Source: Pseudomonas sp. Gutcm_11s (lineage in GTDB: Bacteria; Pseudomonadota; Gammaproteobacteria; Pseudomonadales; Pseudomonadaceae). Taken from it: DNA of 64,000 nt. Below, one piece after another: positions 1 to 9,257 of the stretch (the first letter of the stretch is position 1; every line of letters starts with the position of its first letter). The notes below the pieces were generated by a model, which was not told where the DNA came from, did not search any database, and saw only the letters and a list, made by a program, of their open reading frames with translations. Location: assembly GCF_028649395.1 (NCBI RefSeq), contig NZ_JAQSUW010000017.1:459719-523718 (forward strand). Direction: 5' to 3'. The position numbers and the translations under genes were made by a program.

Positions 1-13
1 CCTTCCCGGTGCA

Positions 14-1402
<1,389 letters not shown>

Positions 1403-1411
1403 GCAATAGCA

Positions 1412-1574
1412 CTCCATTCGTTGTCTGCGAATGGGCGCCGTTGATGCGTATGGTTAACGCCCCATCCGAGCCTGACAGACTGAGCATCTGGTTCGAGTCC
1501 GCCGCGGGGCATTGCTGGAATGCGGGGCTGGGGATTCGAAACAGATATTTCAGGCTGCTGCAGCGCCCCTCGGA
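1412..1574 (-). ncRNA. SAH riboswitch in the ahcY leader
   Basis: On the minus strand the leader matches the SAH aptamer. Stem P1 is UCCGAG (1574-1569) with CUCGGA (1470-1465), within the conserved CAGGCUCGG segment. The conserved GAGGGGCGCUGCAGC block follows P1. The pseudoknot strand GGGCGC (near 1569-1564) pairs with GCGCCC (1438-1433), inside the conserved AACGGCGCCC. Just downstream a hairpin CCATTCG (1434-1428) / CGAATGG (1420-1414) buries two bases of the GGAG ribosome-binding site (1415-1412). It shares two bases with the 3' pseudoknot strand. Family knowledge: SAH riboswitches usually turn ahcY on when SAH accumulates. The inferred mechanism here is translational, with ligand-bound pseudoknot competing against the occluding hairpin. 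Confidence 0.9.
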
Positions 1575-1621
1575 CAGGTGGCGGGCACGACCGGGCGGAG
1601 CCGATCGCGTGAAGCCCGGCG

Positions 1622-1650
1622 ATTATAGCCAGCCAGACGGCTCAGCCCAA
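1622..1650 (-). promoter_or_regulatory. Sigma-70 promoter of ahcY
   Basis: Minus-strand -10 TATAAT at 1627-1622 is a perfect consensus, with -35 TTGGGC at 1650-1645 and a 17-base spacer. Transcription should begin near 1615, giving a leader of about 213 nt that contains the whole SAH aptamer beginning about 40 nt downstream. I see no other gene between here and the chemoreceptor start at 1815. Confidence 0.75.
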
Positions 1651-1814
1651 GGTCTTCCGTCGTCACGCGATGGGGCGTTGTGAGTACGTGGTGCACCTGG
1701 TTGGTGCGAAATCGCGCGAATGCCTGCCAGGCTAGGCCGCCAGCGCTGGCCATGATCTTGCTTGCAGCAGGTATTGGCCGCCGGTTTGGCGACCGTTCTG
1801 CCGGAGTCACCGCC

Positions 1815-3401
1815 ATGTCGCCCACCCGCCTCTTCGACAACCTGCTGCGCCTGGTCGGCATGCGCACCCTCAATCAGCAGTTCCTGTTCTCCTACGCGCT
1901 GATGTTCGTGCTCGCCGTCACCGCTTCGGTGGCCCTGTACCTGAGCATGTCGGTGTCGCCGGAGACCATCAACGTGGCCGGCGCCCAGCGCATGCTCAGC
2001 CAGAAGATGACCAAGGAGGCGCTGCTGCTGCGCCAGGGCGCCAGCCAGCGCGCGGCGCTGGACGCCACCATCGCCCAGTTCGACCAGGCCCACCGCGACC
2101 TGCTGGCCGGCAATCCGGCGCGCAACATCAGCGTGATCCGCTCGCCGCAGATCCAGGCGCAGATGGCCAAGGTCGGCCAGCTGTGGAGCGCTTTCCGTCC
2201 GCGCCTGGAGCAGGTCGCTGGCGGTGGCGAGGCCGATCTGGGCGCGCTGGAGACGGCCTCGTTGACCCTGCTCAAGGAGATGAACCAGGCGGTGGGGCTG
2301 ATGGCCGCACACGCCGAGAGCTCGCAGCGCCGGCAGATGTGGCTGGCCTTCGCCTGCGTGCTGGGCATCCTGGCCCTGGTGGTGCTCGGTCGGCAGTTCG
2401 GTCTCAGTCCGCTGATGCGCGACCTGCGCGCGGTGGAGGGGGCGCTGACCAAGGTCGGCGCCGGCGACTTCACCAGCGCCCTGCAGGGCGGCCAGGCGGA
2501 CAACGAGATCGGCCGCATCTTCGCTGGCTACAACCGCATGCAGGAACAGGTGCGTGCGCTGCTGGCGCAGGTCAAGGACAGCGGTGAGCGCACTCGCCGG
2601 CATGTCGACCAGGCGGCCAGTGCCGCCGGTGCGGCGGGCGAAGACGTGCGCCAGCAGCACGAGGACCTGGACCAGGTGGCCACGGCGATGAACGAGATGA
2701 GCGCCACCGTGGCCGAGGTCGCACGCCACGCGGTGGGCGCTGCCGACTCCGCGCGTGGGGCCGACGGCCATGCCCGCTCCGGCCAGCAGGCCGTGCGGCG
2801 CAGTGCCGAACTGATCGAGGCGCTGACCGGTCAGCTGCAGCACAGCGGGCGCCAGGTCGAGCAGCTGGAGGCGGAGACCGCCGGCGTCGGCCAGGTGCTG
2901 GAGGTGATCACCGGCATCGCCCAGCAGACCAACCTGTTGGCGCTCAACGCGGCCATCGAGGCGGCGCGGGCCGGCGAGGCCGGGCGCGGCTTCGCGGTGG
3001 TTGCCGACGAGGTGCGCACCCTAGCCAGTCGCACCCAGCAGAGCACCGGCGAGATCCAGGCGATGATCCAGCGCCTGCAGGACGGCGCGCGCCAGGCGGT
3101 GGTGGCGATGCAGCAGAGCGAGGGCATGGCGCGGCAGAACCTGCAGCACATCGGCGAGGCAACGACGGTGCTCGGGCATATCGTCGGCGCGGTGGACAGC
3201 ATCAATGCGATGAACGCGCAGATCGCCACCGCCGCCGAGCAGCAGAGCCAGGTGGCGGCGGAGATCGACCAGCGCATCGTGCACATCTCCGGTCTGGCCG
3301 AGCGCAGCCACGGCGATGCCGATCTGGTGGTGGAGGCCAGTTCGCAGATCCAGGCCGAGGTGCGCCGGCTCAACGAGCAACTCGGCCGCTTCCGCACCTG
3401 A
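1815..3401 (+). CDS. Methyl-accepting chemotaxis protein with PilJ-type sensor domain
   Basis: Inner-membrane chemoreceptor of 528 residues that passes ligand information to CheA/CheW. TM1 is about residues 20-43, then a small periplasmic four-helix sensor (about 44-172), TM2 about 177-200, a HAMP domain, and a cytoplasmic signalling domain with the hallmark hairpin tip (QQTNLLALNAAIEAARAGE). The segment after TM1, INVAGAQRMLSQKM (about 52-65), is the P-box-like signature of the PilJ/NarX-type domain. In Pseudomonas the McpN receptor with this domain senses nitrate, so nitrate is the first ligand to consider (inference). The frame is open from 1680, but ATG 1815 has a GGAG site at 1803-1806 and begins just before TM1. 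Its stop codon touches a palindromic repeat. Confidence 0.9.
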   Translation: MSPTRLFDNLLRLVGMRTLNQQFLFSYALMFVLAVTASVALYLSMSVSPETINVAGAQRMLSQKMTKEALLLRQGASQRAALDATIAQFDQAHRDLLAGNPARNISVIRSPQIQAQMAKVGQLWSAFRPRLEQVAGGGEADLGALETASLTLLKEMNQAVGLMAAHAESSQRRQMWLAFACVLGILALVVLGRQFGLSPLMRDLRAVEGALTKVGAGDFTSALQGGQADNEIGRIFAGYNRMQEQVRALLAQVKDSGERTRRHVDQAASAAGAAGEDVRQQHEDLDQVATAMNEMSATVAEVARHAVGAADSARGADGHARSGQQAVRRSAELIEALTGQLQHSGRQVEQLEAETAGVGQVLEVITGIAQQTNLLALNAAIEAARAGEAGRGFAVVADEVRTLASRTQQSTGEIQAMIQRLQDGARQAVVAMQQSEGMARQNLQHIGEATTVLGHIVGAVDSINAMNAQIATAAEQQSQVAAEIDQRIVHISGLAERSHGDADLVVEASSQIQAEVRRLNEQLGRFRT

Positions 3402-3543
3402 GAACCTGCTTACGATCTCCTGGCTCGCGGCCATACGGCGTTAAAAACGACCTCGGAATGCTCATTTACCACTCGTAAACTCCGCTTCCTCTGCCGTTTT
3501 TAACGCCGTCTGGCTCTAATCCAGAAGACCGTAAGCAGGTTCT
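3401..3543. repeat. MITE-like palindromic element, 143 bp
   Basis: The ends are inverted repeats: AGAACCTGCTTACG (3401-3414) and its exact complement (3530-3543). The match extends to about 23 bases with two mismatches. Nested inside is a second perfect 15-bp inverted repeat, ACGGCGTTAAAAACG (3435-3449) against 3495-3509, and the centre is itself partly palindromic. It has no coding capacity. The left end begins on the last base of the chemoreceptor stop codon. I recall similar repeated sequences in intergenic regions of several Pseudomonas genomes, so this is probably a dispersed non-autonomous element. No target-site duplication is obvious. It may also act as a transcription stop for the chemoreceptor. 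Confidence 0.75.
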
Positions 3544-3643
3544 GAGTGGCTATCGGGCCGATTGAAAACCTTGCCGGGACATCGGCGCCGCTGCGGTTCA
3601 TCCTGTCGCTCGAAACTGACCGACCAGACAGGAGAAAGTGGCG

Positions 3644-4048
3644 ATGAAATTCCACACACGCAAATGGGTCAAGCCCGAAGACCTCAACCCCAACGGCACC
3701 TTGTTCGGTGGCAGCCTGCTGAAGTGGATCGACGAGGAGGCGGCGATCTACGCCATCATCCAGCTCGAGAGCCAGAGCGTGGTGACCAAGCTGATCTCCG
3801 AGATCAACTTCGTCAGCTCGGCGCGCCAGGGCGACATCATCGAACTGGGCCTGACCGCCACCGAATTCGGCCGCAGCTCGATCACCCTGCGTTGCGAGGT
3901 GCGCAACAAGATCACCCGCAAGAGCATCCTGACCATCGACCGCCTGGTGTTCGTCAACCTCGGCGCGGATGGCCTGCCGGCGCCGCACGGCAAGACCGAG
4001 ATCACCTACATCCGCGACCGCTTCAAGGAAGAGCCTGCGACAGCCTAG
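3644..4048 (+). CDS. Acyl-CoA thioesterase, hotdog fold (YciA-like)
   Basis: A 134-residue single hotdog-domain protein of the acyl-CoA thioesterase group that hydrolyses acyl-CoA to free acid and CoA in the cytosol. The segment LFGGSLLKWIDEEAA contains the helix with the acidic catalytic residue, followed by SARQGDIIEL and the FGRSSITLRCEVRN strand pair typical of the family. Two starts are possible: GTG 3638 and ATG 3644. The AGGAG at 3630-3634 is spaced properly only for ATG 3644. It lies just downstream of the palindromic repeat and is probably transcribed alone. The physiological acyl substrate cannot be read from sequence. Confidence 0.85.
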   Translation: MKFHTRKWVKPEDLNPNGTLFGGSLLKWIDEEAAIYAIIQLESQSVVTKLISEINFVSSARQGDIIELGLTATEFGRSSITLRCEVRNKITRKSILTIDRLVFVNLGADGLPAPHGKTEITYIRDRFKEEPATA

Positions 4049-4110
4049 CGCTTGGCGGGCGGGCGGAGACTGGCAATACTGTCGCCCCCTCCGCCCCTCA
4101 CCGGCTGTAG

Positions 4111-4563
4111 ATGATGAAGTCCAAACTGCTCCTGGCCCTGCTGGCCTGCACCCTGATGGCCGGCTGCGACCGGGTCGACCCCAATTCGCCGCTGGGCAAA
4201 CGCCAGACGCTGTTCAAGGACATGCTGCGCAGCAGCGAGGACCTTGGCGGCATGCTGCGCGGGCGCCTGCCGTTCAACGAGCAGCGTTTCGCCGAAGGCT
4301 CGGTCAAGCTCGACGAGCTGTCGCGCCAGCCTTGGCAGTATTTCCCTCAGGTGCGCGAGAGCGGCGACGACAGCCACGCCCGCGACGAGGTCTGGCAGCG
4401 CCAGGAGCGCTTCCAACAACTGGCCAAGGAGCTGGAGGCGGCCACTGGCGAGCTGCGCTCGGCGGCGCAGGCCAAACCCTTGCAGCCCCAAACGCTGGAG
4501 GCTCCGGTGGCCAAGGTCGAGGCGGCCTGCAAGGCCTGCCACGAAGAGTTCCGCATCTACTAG
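4111..4563 (+). CDS. Cytochrome c'-like haem lipoprotein
   Basis: A 150-residue exported protein. The N-terminus is a lipoprotein signal with lipobox LMAGC, so the mature protein starts with an acylated cysteine. The single haem-binding motif CKACH lies near the C-terminus in the context EAACKACHEEFRIY, the arrangement of class II (c'/c-556) four-helix cytochromes. It therefore looks like a membrane-tethered periplasmic c-type cytochrome; electron partners are unknown. ATG 4114 is an alternative start three bases downstream, and no strong ribosome-binding site decides between them. It is convergent with ligB, leaving only seven bases between the genes. Confidence 0.8.
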   Translation: MMKSKLLLALLACTLMAGCDRVDPNSPLGKRQTLFKDMLRSSEDLGGMLRGRLPFNEQRFAEGSVKLDELSRQPWQYFPQVRESGDDSHARDEVWQRQERFQQLAKELEAATGELRSAAQAKPLQPQTLEAPVAKVEAACKACHEEFRIY

Positions 4564-4570
4564 TTACCGC

Positions 4571-6229
4571 CTAGAAGCCGGCGACCCCTGCGCTCTGCAG
4601 CTGCTCGCGCAGCTGCAGCACCTCCGGGTGGCGGAAGAAGGCTGCCAGCTGGGCTGCGCGGGTGGGCCCCACGCCAGCGTAGCTGTCCCAGTCGCCGACA
4701 CTGCGCGCGGCCAGCGTCTGCCAGTCGCCCTGCAGCGGAGCCGAGCCACTCGGTGGCAGGCCCAGCGCCACCAGCCACTGCTGGAACGGGCGCTGGCGCG
4801 CGCCGGTGAAGCTCGCGTGCAAGTTGGCGGCGCTGCGCTGGCCCAGACCGGGTCGGGCGGCCAGGTCGCTCTCGCGCAGCTCCAGCCAACCGAGCAAACC
4901 TTCTAGTCGCAGCTTGTCCCAGGTGCCGGCGCCAACGCCGGACATGCCCAGCCCGCGCTTGCCGCCCAACCATTGCAGGCGCGCGGCGAACTGGCTCTCG
5001 CAGCCGGGCGTCGGCCGCCAGCAGCTCAGCGCATGGTGTTGCGCCGGGTCCGGCACGCGCAGTTCGGCGCGTTGCTGGCTGCGCCAGACCACGCTGTCGA
5101 CGCGCGGGATGGTCAGGCCGGCGAGGGCAACCTGCACCTGATCACCGGGACGGATGTCCAGGGTCTGCCAGCGCTGCAGCGAGCCGAGGCCGACGCGCTG
5201 CACGCGGCGCCCATCGAGCTCCACCGGCTGTAGTTGCAACAGTGGCGTGATGCGCCCGGTGCGACCGATGCGGAACTGCACATCGCGCACCTCGGCCAGG
5301 GCCTGGCGTGGTGGATACTTCCAGGCTGCTGCCCAGCTCGGTGGCTCGGCGACCCAGCCATCGCCGCTGGGGCGACTGCCCTGGCGCAGTACCACGCCAT
5401 CGCTGGCGAAGGGCAGCGGCTGGCGATACCAGCGCTCGCGCCACTGCTCGGCTTCTTCCACGCTGCGCAGCGGCAGAGTCAGGGCGACGCTGTCGCCGAA
5501 GCCCAGTTCGCGCAGGCCCTGCAGGCGTTCGGGCATGCTCGCGGGGCCGTTGGGCCAGTCCCAGACGAACAGGCCGATCTGCGCCGCTCGTGCCGCATCC
5601 AGCTCGCCGCGGGCCATGGCGCCGGCGGCCTGACCACGCAGGCCGTTGCCGCCATCGCGCGCCTGGACGTGGGCGGGGGTACGCCAATACAGCTCGCCCT
5701 GCAGGATCAGCTCGTCGTGGCGCGGCAGCTGCCGGGGAATGGCGTCGATCATGCGGGCGCGCGCCGTCCAGTCCTGGCCGCTGCGCCCGTCGCCGCGGCT
5801 GATCGCCTGCTGCAGGTTGCCGTCGCGGTAGACCAGGGTGACGGCCACACCGTCGACCTTGGGCTGGATCCACAGATCTTCGCGGCCGGACATCCAGGTG
5901 CGCACCGCCGCTTCGTCGCGCAGCTTGGCCAGGCCGGTCTGGGGTGCGGGGTGGATCAGCGGTCCGTTGGCGCCACGCAGCGTCGCATCGTCATGGTTGG
6001 CCGCCTGGGGAAAGCAGGCGCGCCATTGGGTCAGGCGACTACGGCTCTGGTCATAGATGTCGTCGTCGACCAGGGCGCGGCCCTGTGCGTGATAGGCCAG
6101 GTCCCATTCGGCGATGCGCTGCTCCAGGGCGGCGATCTCCTCGTGGGCACGGGTGGCGGGCCAGTCGGGGCAGGGGGCTGCTTGCGCCGCGCAGGCGAGC
6201 AGGCCGAATGAGGCGATCCAGCGGTACAT
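4571..6229 (-). CDS. ligB: NAD-dependent DNA ligase LigB
   Basis: A 552-residue LigB-type DNA ligase. The adenylated lysine is K124 in the motif PKVDGVAVTL. OB-fold and helix-hairpin-helix regions follow, and the C-terminus ends after the HhH region without a BRCT domain, as expected for LigB rather than LigA (about 790 residues in Pseudomonas). The N-terminus (MYRWIASFGLLACAAQAAPC) looks like a Sec signal peptide ending at AQA, a known oddity of LigB proteins that has not been explained for a DNA-joining enzyme. It is a stand-alone gene, convergent with the cytochrome gene. Confidence 0.9.
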   Translation of the reverse strand: MYRWIASFGLLACAAQAAPCPDWPATRAHEEIAALEQRIAEWDLAYHAQGRALVDDDIYDQSRSRLTQWRACFPQAANHDDATLRGANGPLIHPAPQTGLAKLRDEAAVRTWMSGREDLWIQPKVDGVAVTLVYRDGNLQQAISRGDGRSGQDWTARARMIDAIPRQLPRHDELILQGELYWRTPAHVQARDGGNGLRGQAAGAMARGELDAARAAQIGLFVWDWPNGPASMPERLQGLRELGFGDSVALTLPLRSVEEAEQWRERWYRQPLPFASDGVVLRQGSRPSGDGWVAEPPSWAAAWKYPPRQALAEVRDVQFRIGRTGRITPLLQLQPVELDGRRVQRVGLGSLQRWQTLDIRPGDQVQVALAGLTIPRVDSVVWRSQQRAELRVPDPAQHHALSCWRPTPGCESQFAARLQWLGGKRGLGMSGVGAGTWDKLRLEGLLGWLELRESDLAARPGLGQRSAANLHASFTGARQRPFQQWLVALGLPPSGSAPLQGDWQTLAARSVGDWDSYAGVGPTRAAQLAAFFRHPEVLQLREQLQSAGVAGF

Positions 6230-6292
6230 GGCGAGCGTCCTTGCTCGTGAGTGACCGGCAATAGCCTAGTCGAGCCGTCGGACGGTGTCGGG

Positions 6293-6685
6293 TCAGCGTT
6301 GCAGGGCCTCCTGGGCTTCGCGCAACTCTTCGCGGGCCTCGGCCAGTTTGGCGCGGCGCTTCTCGACCTTTTCCGGGTCGTCCTTGCTCAGTGCCTTCTT
6401 CAGCTCGGCTTCACGGGTGCGCACCTCGTGTTCCGCCTCCAGCACCTTCTCTTCGCGCGACTTGTGCAGGCTGGCGTCGTCGCAGTGTTCGACGACCTGG
6501 CTCAGCGCCTCCTCAAGGCCGGACTGGCGGTCGCGATTGCCTTGCGCCTTGGCCTCCTCGATCTGCTGTTGCAGGTGTTCGCGCTTGGCGGCGCAGCCGG
6601 TGGTTTCGGCAGCTGTGGTTGGCAGGGCAGTGAGAGTGGCGCAGGCGGTAAGCAGGGTGATGGCCAGCAGATGCTGATGGGGCAT
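6293..6685 (-). CDS. DUF1090 periplasmic coiled-coil protein (YqjC-like)
   Basis: A 130-residue secreted protein. The signal peptide runs to about residue 25 (TALPTTAAE), followed by a charged helical region rich in K, E and R (KREHLQQQIEEAKAQGN through EAREELREAQEALQ) that should form a coiled coil. Two cysteines (CAAKREH and EHCDDAS) may form a disulphide. This matches DUF1090/YqjC, a family of unknown role. ATG 6685 is preceded by a strong GAGGAGGAA site. The frame is open upstream into the metK region but that part is only shadow coding. Confidence 0.85.
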   Translation of the reverse strand: MPHQHLLAITLLTACATLTALPTTAAETTGCAAKREHLQQQIEEAKAQGNRDRQSGLEEALSQVVEHCDDASLHKSREEKVLEAEHEVRTREAELKKALSKDDPEKVEKRRAKLAEAREELREAQEALQR

Positions 6686-6780
6686 GACGTGTTCCTCCTC
6701 GGTTGCAGAGTGGACCGCTGCGGGGCAGGGAGGGTTGCATGTTGGCATGGATCTGCCGGCCCGGCCTTGATGCAGGGCAT

Positions 6781-6815
6781 AAAAAAACGCCGCCTGCCGG
6801 GTAGGCAGGCGGCGT
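6781..6815 (-). terminator. Rho-independent terminator of metK
   Basis: On the minus strand, 16 bases after the metK stop, a 12-bp stem (ACGCCGCCTGCC at 6787-6798 with 6804-6815) with a five-base loop is followed by seven T residues (6787-6781). Confidence 0.9.
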
Positions 6816-6830
6816 TCTTGCGGCGCGGGC

Positions 6831-8021
6831 TTAGAGGCCGGCAGCGGCGCGCAGGTCGGCGACCTTGTCGGTCTTCTCCCAGGTGAAGGTGCTGAAGGTG
6901 TCGTTGCCGACAGTCTTCTGCTGCGGGGTGCGACCGAAGTGACCGTAGGCTGCAGTCTCCTGGTACATCGGGTGCAGCAGGTCGAGCATCTTGGTGATGG
7001 CGTACGGACGCAGGTCGAACACTTCACGCACCAGCTTGATGATCTTGTCTTCGGCGATCTTGTGGGTGCCGAAGGTGTTGATCGAGATGGAGGTCGGCAG
7101 GGCCACGCCGATGGCGTAGGACACCTGGATCTCGCAGCGGTCGGCCAGGCCGGCGGCAACGATGTTCTTGGCTACGTAACGACCGGCATAGGCAGCCGAA
7201 CGGTCGACCTTGGATGGATCCTTGCCGGAGAAGGCGCCACCACCGTGACGGGCCATGCCGCCGTAGGAGTCGACGATGATCTTGCGGCCGGTCAGACCGC
7301 AGTCGCCCACCGGGCCGCCGATCACGAAGTTGCCGGTCGGGTTGATGTGGAACTGGGTGTCCTTGTGCAGCAGTTCGGCCGGCAGGGCGTGCTTGATGAT
7401 CAGCTCCATCACGCCTTCACGCAGGTCGGCCAGCGACACTTCCGGGTTGTGCTGGGTGGACAGCACCACGGCGTCGATGCCGACCACCTTGCCGTTCTCG
7501 TACTGGCAGGTGACCTGGGACTTGGCATCCGGGCGCAGCCACGGCAGCAGGCCGGACTTGCGAGCTTCGGCCTGGCGCTCGACCAGGGCGTGGGAGAAGC
7601 GGATCGGTGCCGGCATCAGCACGTCGGTTTCGTTGCTGGCGTAGCCGAACATCAGGCCCTGGTCGCCGGCACCCTGGTCTTCCGGCTTGGCGCGGTCGAC
7701 ACCCTGGTTGATGTCCGGGGACTGCTTGCCAATGATGTTCATCACGCCGCAGGTGGCGCCGTCGAAGCCGACGTCGGAGCTGGTGTAGCCGATGTCGCAG
7801 ATGACGTCACGGACGATCTGCTCGAGGTCGACCCAGGCGCTGGTGGTGACTTCGCCGGCGACGATGGCGACGCCGGTCTTGACCAGGGTTTCCACGGCCA
7901 CGCGGGCGTGTTTGTCCTGGGTGATGATGGCGTCGAGGACGGCATCGGAAATCTGGTCGGCGATCTTGTCCGGGTGGCCTTCGGACACGGATTCGGAGGT
8001 AAACAGGGAGTATTCGCTCAT
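6831..8021 (-). CDS. metK: S-adenosylmethionine synthetase (methionine adenosyltransferase)
   Basis: Makes S-adenosylmethionine from methionine and ATP in the cytosol. The 396-residue length is standard. The N-terminal GHPDKIADQISDAVLD, the GAGDQGLMFGYA motif, and the P-loop-like GGGAFSGKD with its conserved lysine are all present. The gene lies 15 bases downstream of the ArsR-methyltransferase gene and in the same direction, so the two almost certainly form one operon ended by the terminator at 6781-6815. Together with ahcY about 5 kb away it supplies and recycles the methyl cycle. Confidence 0.97.
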   Translation of the reverse strand: MSEYSLFTSESVSEGHPDKIADQISDAVLDAIITQDKHARVAVETLVKTGVAIVAGEVTTSAWVDLEQIVRDVICDIGYTSSDVGFDGATCGVMNIIGKQSPDINQGVDRAKPEDQGAGDQGLMFGYASNETDVLMPAPIRFSHALVERQAEARKSGLLPWLRPDAKSQVTCQYENGKVVGIDAVVLSTQHNPEVSLADLREGVMELIIKHALPAELLHKDTQFHINPTGNFVIGGPVGDCGLTGRKIIVDSYGGMARHGGGAFSGKDPSKVDRSAAYAGRYVAKNIVAAGLADRCEIQVSYAIGVALPTSISINTFGTHKIAEDKIIKLVREVFDLRPYAITKMLDLLHPMYQETAAYGHFGRTPQQKTVGNDTFSTFTWEKTDKVADLRAAAGL

Positions 8022-8036
8022 TTTAAAATCCTATTC

Positions 8037-9044
8037 CTATTCATACCTGGTTTGGCGGGTTTGCTTCGCATCCGGCTTGGCGAAGTGCCGTACCTGAATC
8101 TGAAAGCCGTTCTTGAGGCCCACATAGAGGCTCTCGCCGGGCGTGAGCCCCGCGGCATCGGCCCAACGGGCCAGATCTTCCTGTTCGAAGCCGAGCCAGA
8201 GATCGCCGCAGGCCGTCCTGGCCCAGCTCTGGTCGTGGCTGCACAACTCGGTCACCAGCAGGCTGCCGCCGTTCTTCACCAGGCGGGCCAGCTGTTTCAG
8301 CGCCTCGGCCGGGGCGGCGAAATGGTGCAGGACCATGTTCACCACCACGCAGTCGGCGGCGCCGATTTCATCGTTCAGTGCATCGGCGAGCTGTAGCTCG
8401 ACGTTGCCCAGTTGTTCTTGCTCGCAGCGCTGGCGAGCCAGCTCCAGCATCGCCTCGCTGTTGTCCAGCGCGACCACGCGGGCGAAGCGCCGCGCCAGTT
8501 CCGGCAGAAAGCCGCCGTCGCCGGGGCCGACTTCCAGCGCGGTGCTGCCGGCAGCAAAGCCCAGCGCATCGAGCAGGGCCAGCACGCTGTCGCGATACTG
8601 CGGCAGGCCGGCGATCAGGTCCTGCTGGGCCTGGAACTTGTCTGCTGTCTTGGCGAAGAAGTCGCGGCTGGCGGCGGCGCGCTGGGCGTGTACGGCGGCG
8701 ATGCGCGCCTGTACCTCGTCCGGCAGTTGCAGGCCGTCGACCTCGGCCAGCAGCGCGCTGTGCAGCGCACCACCAAGCAGCTCGCCCTGCGGCAGGGCGC
8801 GGCGGTAGAAGATTGCGTTGCCCTCGCGGCGGGTGGCCACCAGGCCGGCCTGGGCCAGCACCTTGAGGTGGTGGCTCATGCCGGATTGGCCGATGGCGAA
8901 GATCTGCGCCAGCTCCAGCACGCCGAACGAATCGTTGGCCAGTGCGCGCAGCACGTTCAGGCGCAGCGGATCACCGCCGGCCTTGCACAGGGCAGCGAGT
9001 TCGTCGGCTGGCTCGAAGCGGAGCTGGGGCGCGCGCATGTTCAT
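8037..9044 (-). CDS. ArsR-family regulator fused to a SAM-dependent methyltransferase domain
   Basis: A 335-residue two-domain protein. Residues about 8-95 form an ArsR-type winged helix (LRLNVLRALANDSFGVLELAQIFAIGQSGMSHHLKVLAQAGLV). Residues about 150-330 form a class I methyltransferase fold with the SAM-binding motif ALEVGPGDGGFLPELA and the acidic VVALDNSEAM. No metal-binding cysteine pair of the classical ArsR type is seen, so the effector is unlikely to be a metal. Cotranscription with metK and a perfect palindrome in the promoter region suggest it senses SAM or SAH and controls metK (inference; compare the SahR concept in proteobacteria). Start ATG 9044 or 9038; neither has a strong ribosome-binding site. 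Confidence 0.9.
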   Translation of the reverse strand: MNMRAPQLRFEPADELAALCKAGGDPLRLNVLRALANDSFGVLELAQIFAIGQSGMSHHLKVLAQAGLVATRREGNAIFYRRALPQGELLGGALHSALLAEVDGLQLPDEVQARIAAVHAQRAAASRDFFAKTADKFQAQQDLIAGLPQYRDSVLALLDALGFAAGSTALEVGPGDGGFLPELARRFARVVALDNSEAMLELARQRCEQEQLGNVELQLADALNDEIGAADCVVVNMVLHHFAAPAEALKQLARLVKNGGSLLVTELCSHDQSWARTACGDLWLGFEQEDLARWADAAGLTPGESLYVGLKNGFQIQVRHFAKPDAKQTRQTRYE

Positions 9045-9084
9045 AAGGGCCGCAGTCTAGTCGGTCACTTTTCATCCAGCAACA

Positions 9085-9110
9085 GCAATATCAAAACTTT
9101 TTGATATTGC
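9085..9110. promoter_or_regulatory. Palindromic operator candidate between the ArsR-metK operon and tktA
   Basis: GCAATATCAAAA, a two-base centre, then TTTTGATATTGC: a perfect 12+12 bp inverted repeat, 41 bases upstream of the ArsR-fusion start and 148 bases before tktA. An imperfect TTGATA -35-like element for the ArsR-metK operon lies within it. Size and symmetry fit a dimeric winged-helix repressor, and the adjacent ArsR protein is the obvious candidate. Confidence 0.75.
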
Positions 9111-9257
9111 TTGGTGGGGCGGCTGCAATGCCTTGTACGGGCGTTGCTTGGCGGCTTTCGTCGATCTTTCATTGCCCCGACGGCGCCTGCTGGGCGAAAA
9201 TACGCGCCTTTTTCCGCCCCCCTTCATTTAGAAGCAGCCCCCGCAGGAGATTCAGCG

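Noticed and set aside
3401..3543. CRISPR-like or IS end
   Set aside because: Single palindromic unit with no spaced direct repeats and no transposase; treated as a MITE-like element instead.
6251..6886. Plus-strand 211-codon frame across the DUF1090 gene
   Set aside because: It crosses the metK terminator and lacks a ribosome site; the minus-strand gene has a strong ribosome site and a signal peptide.
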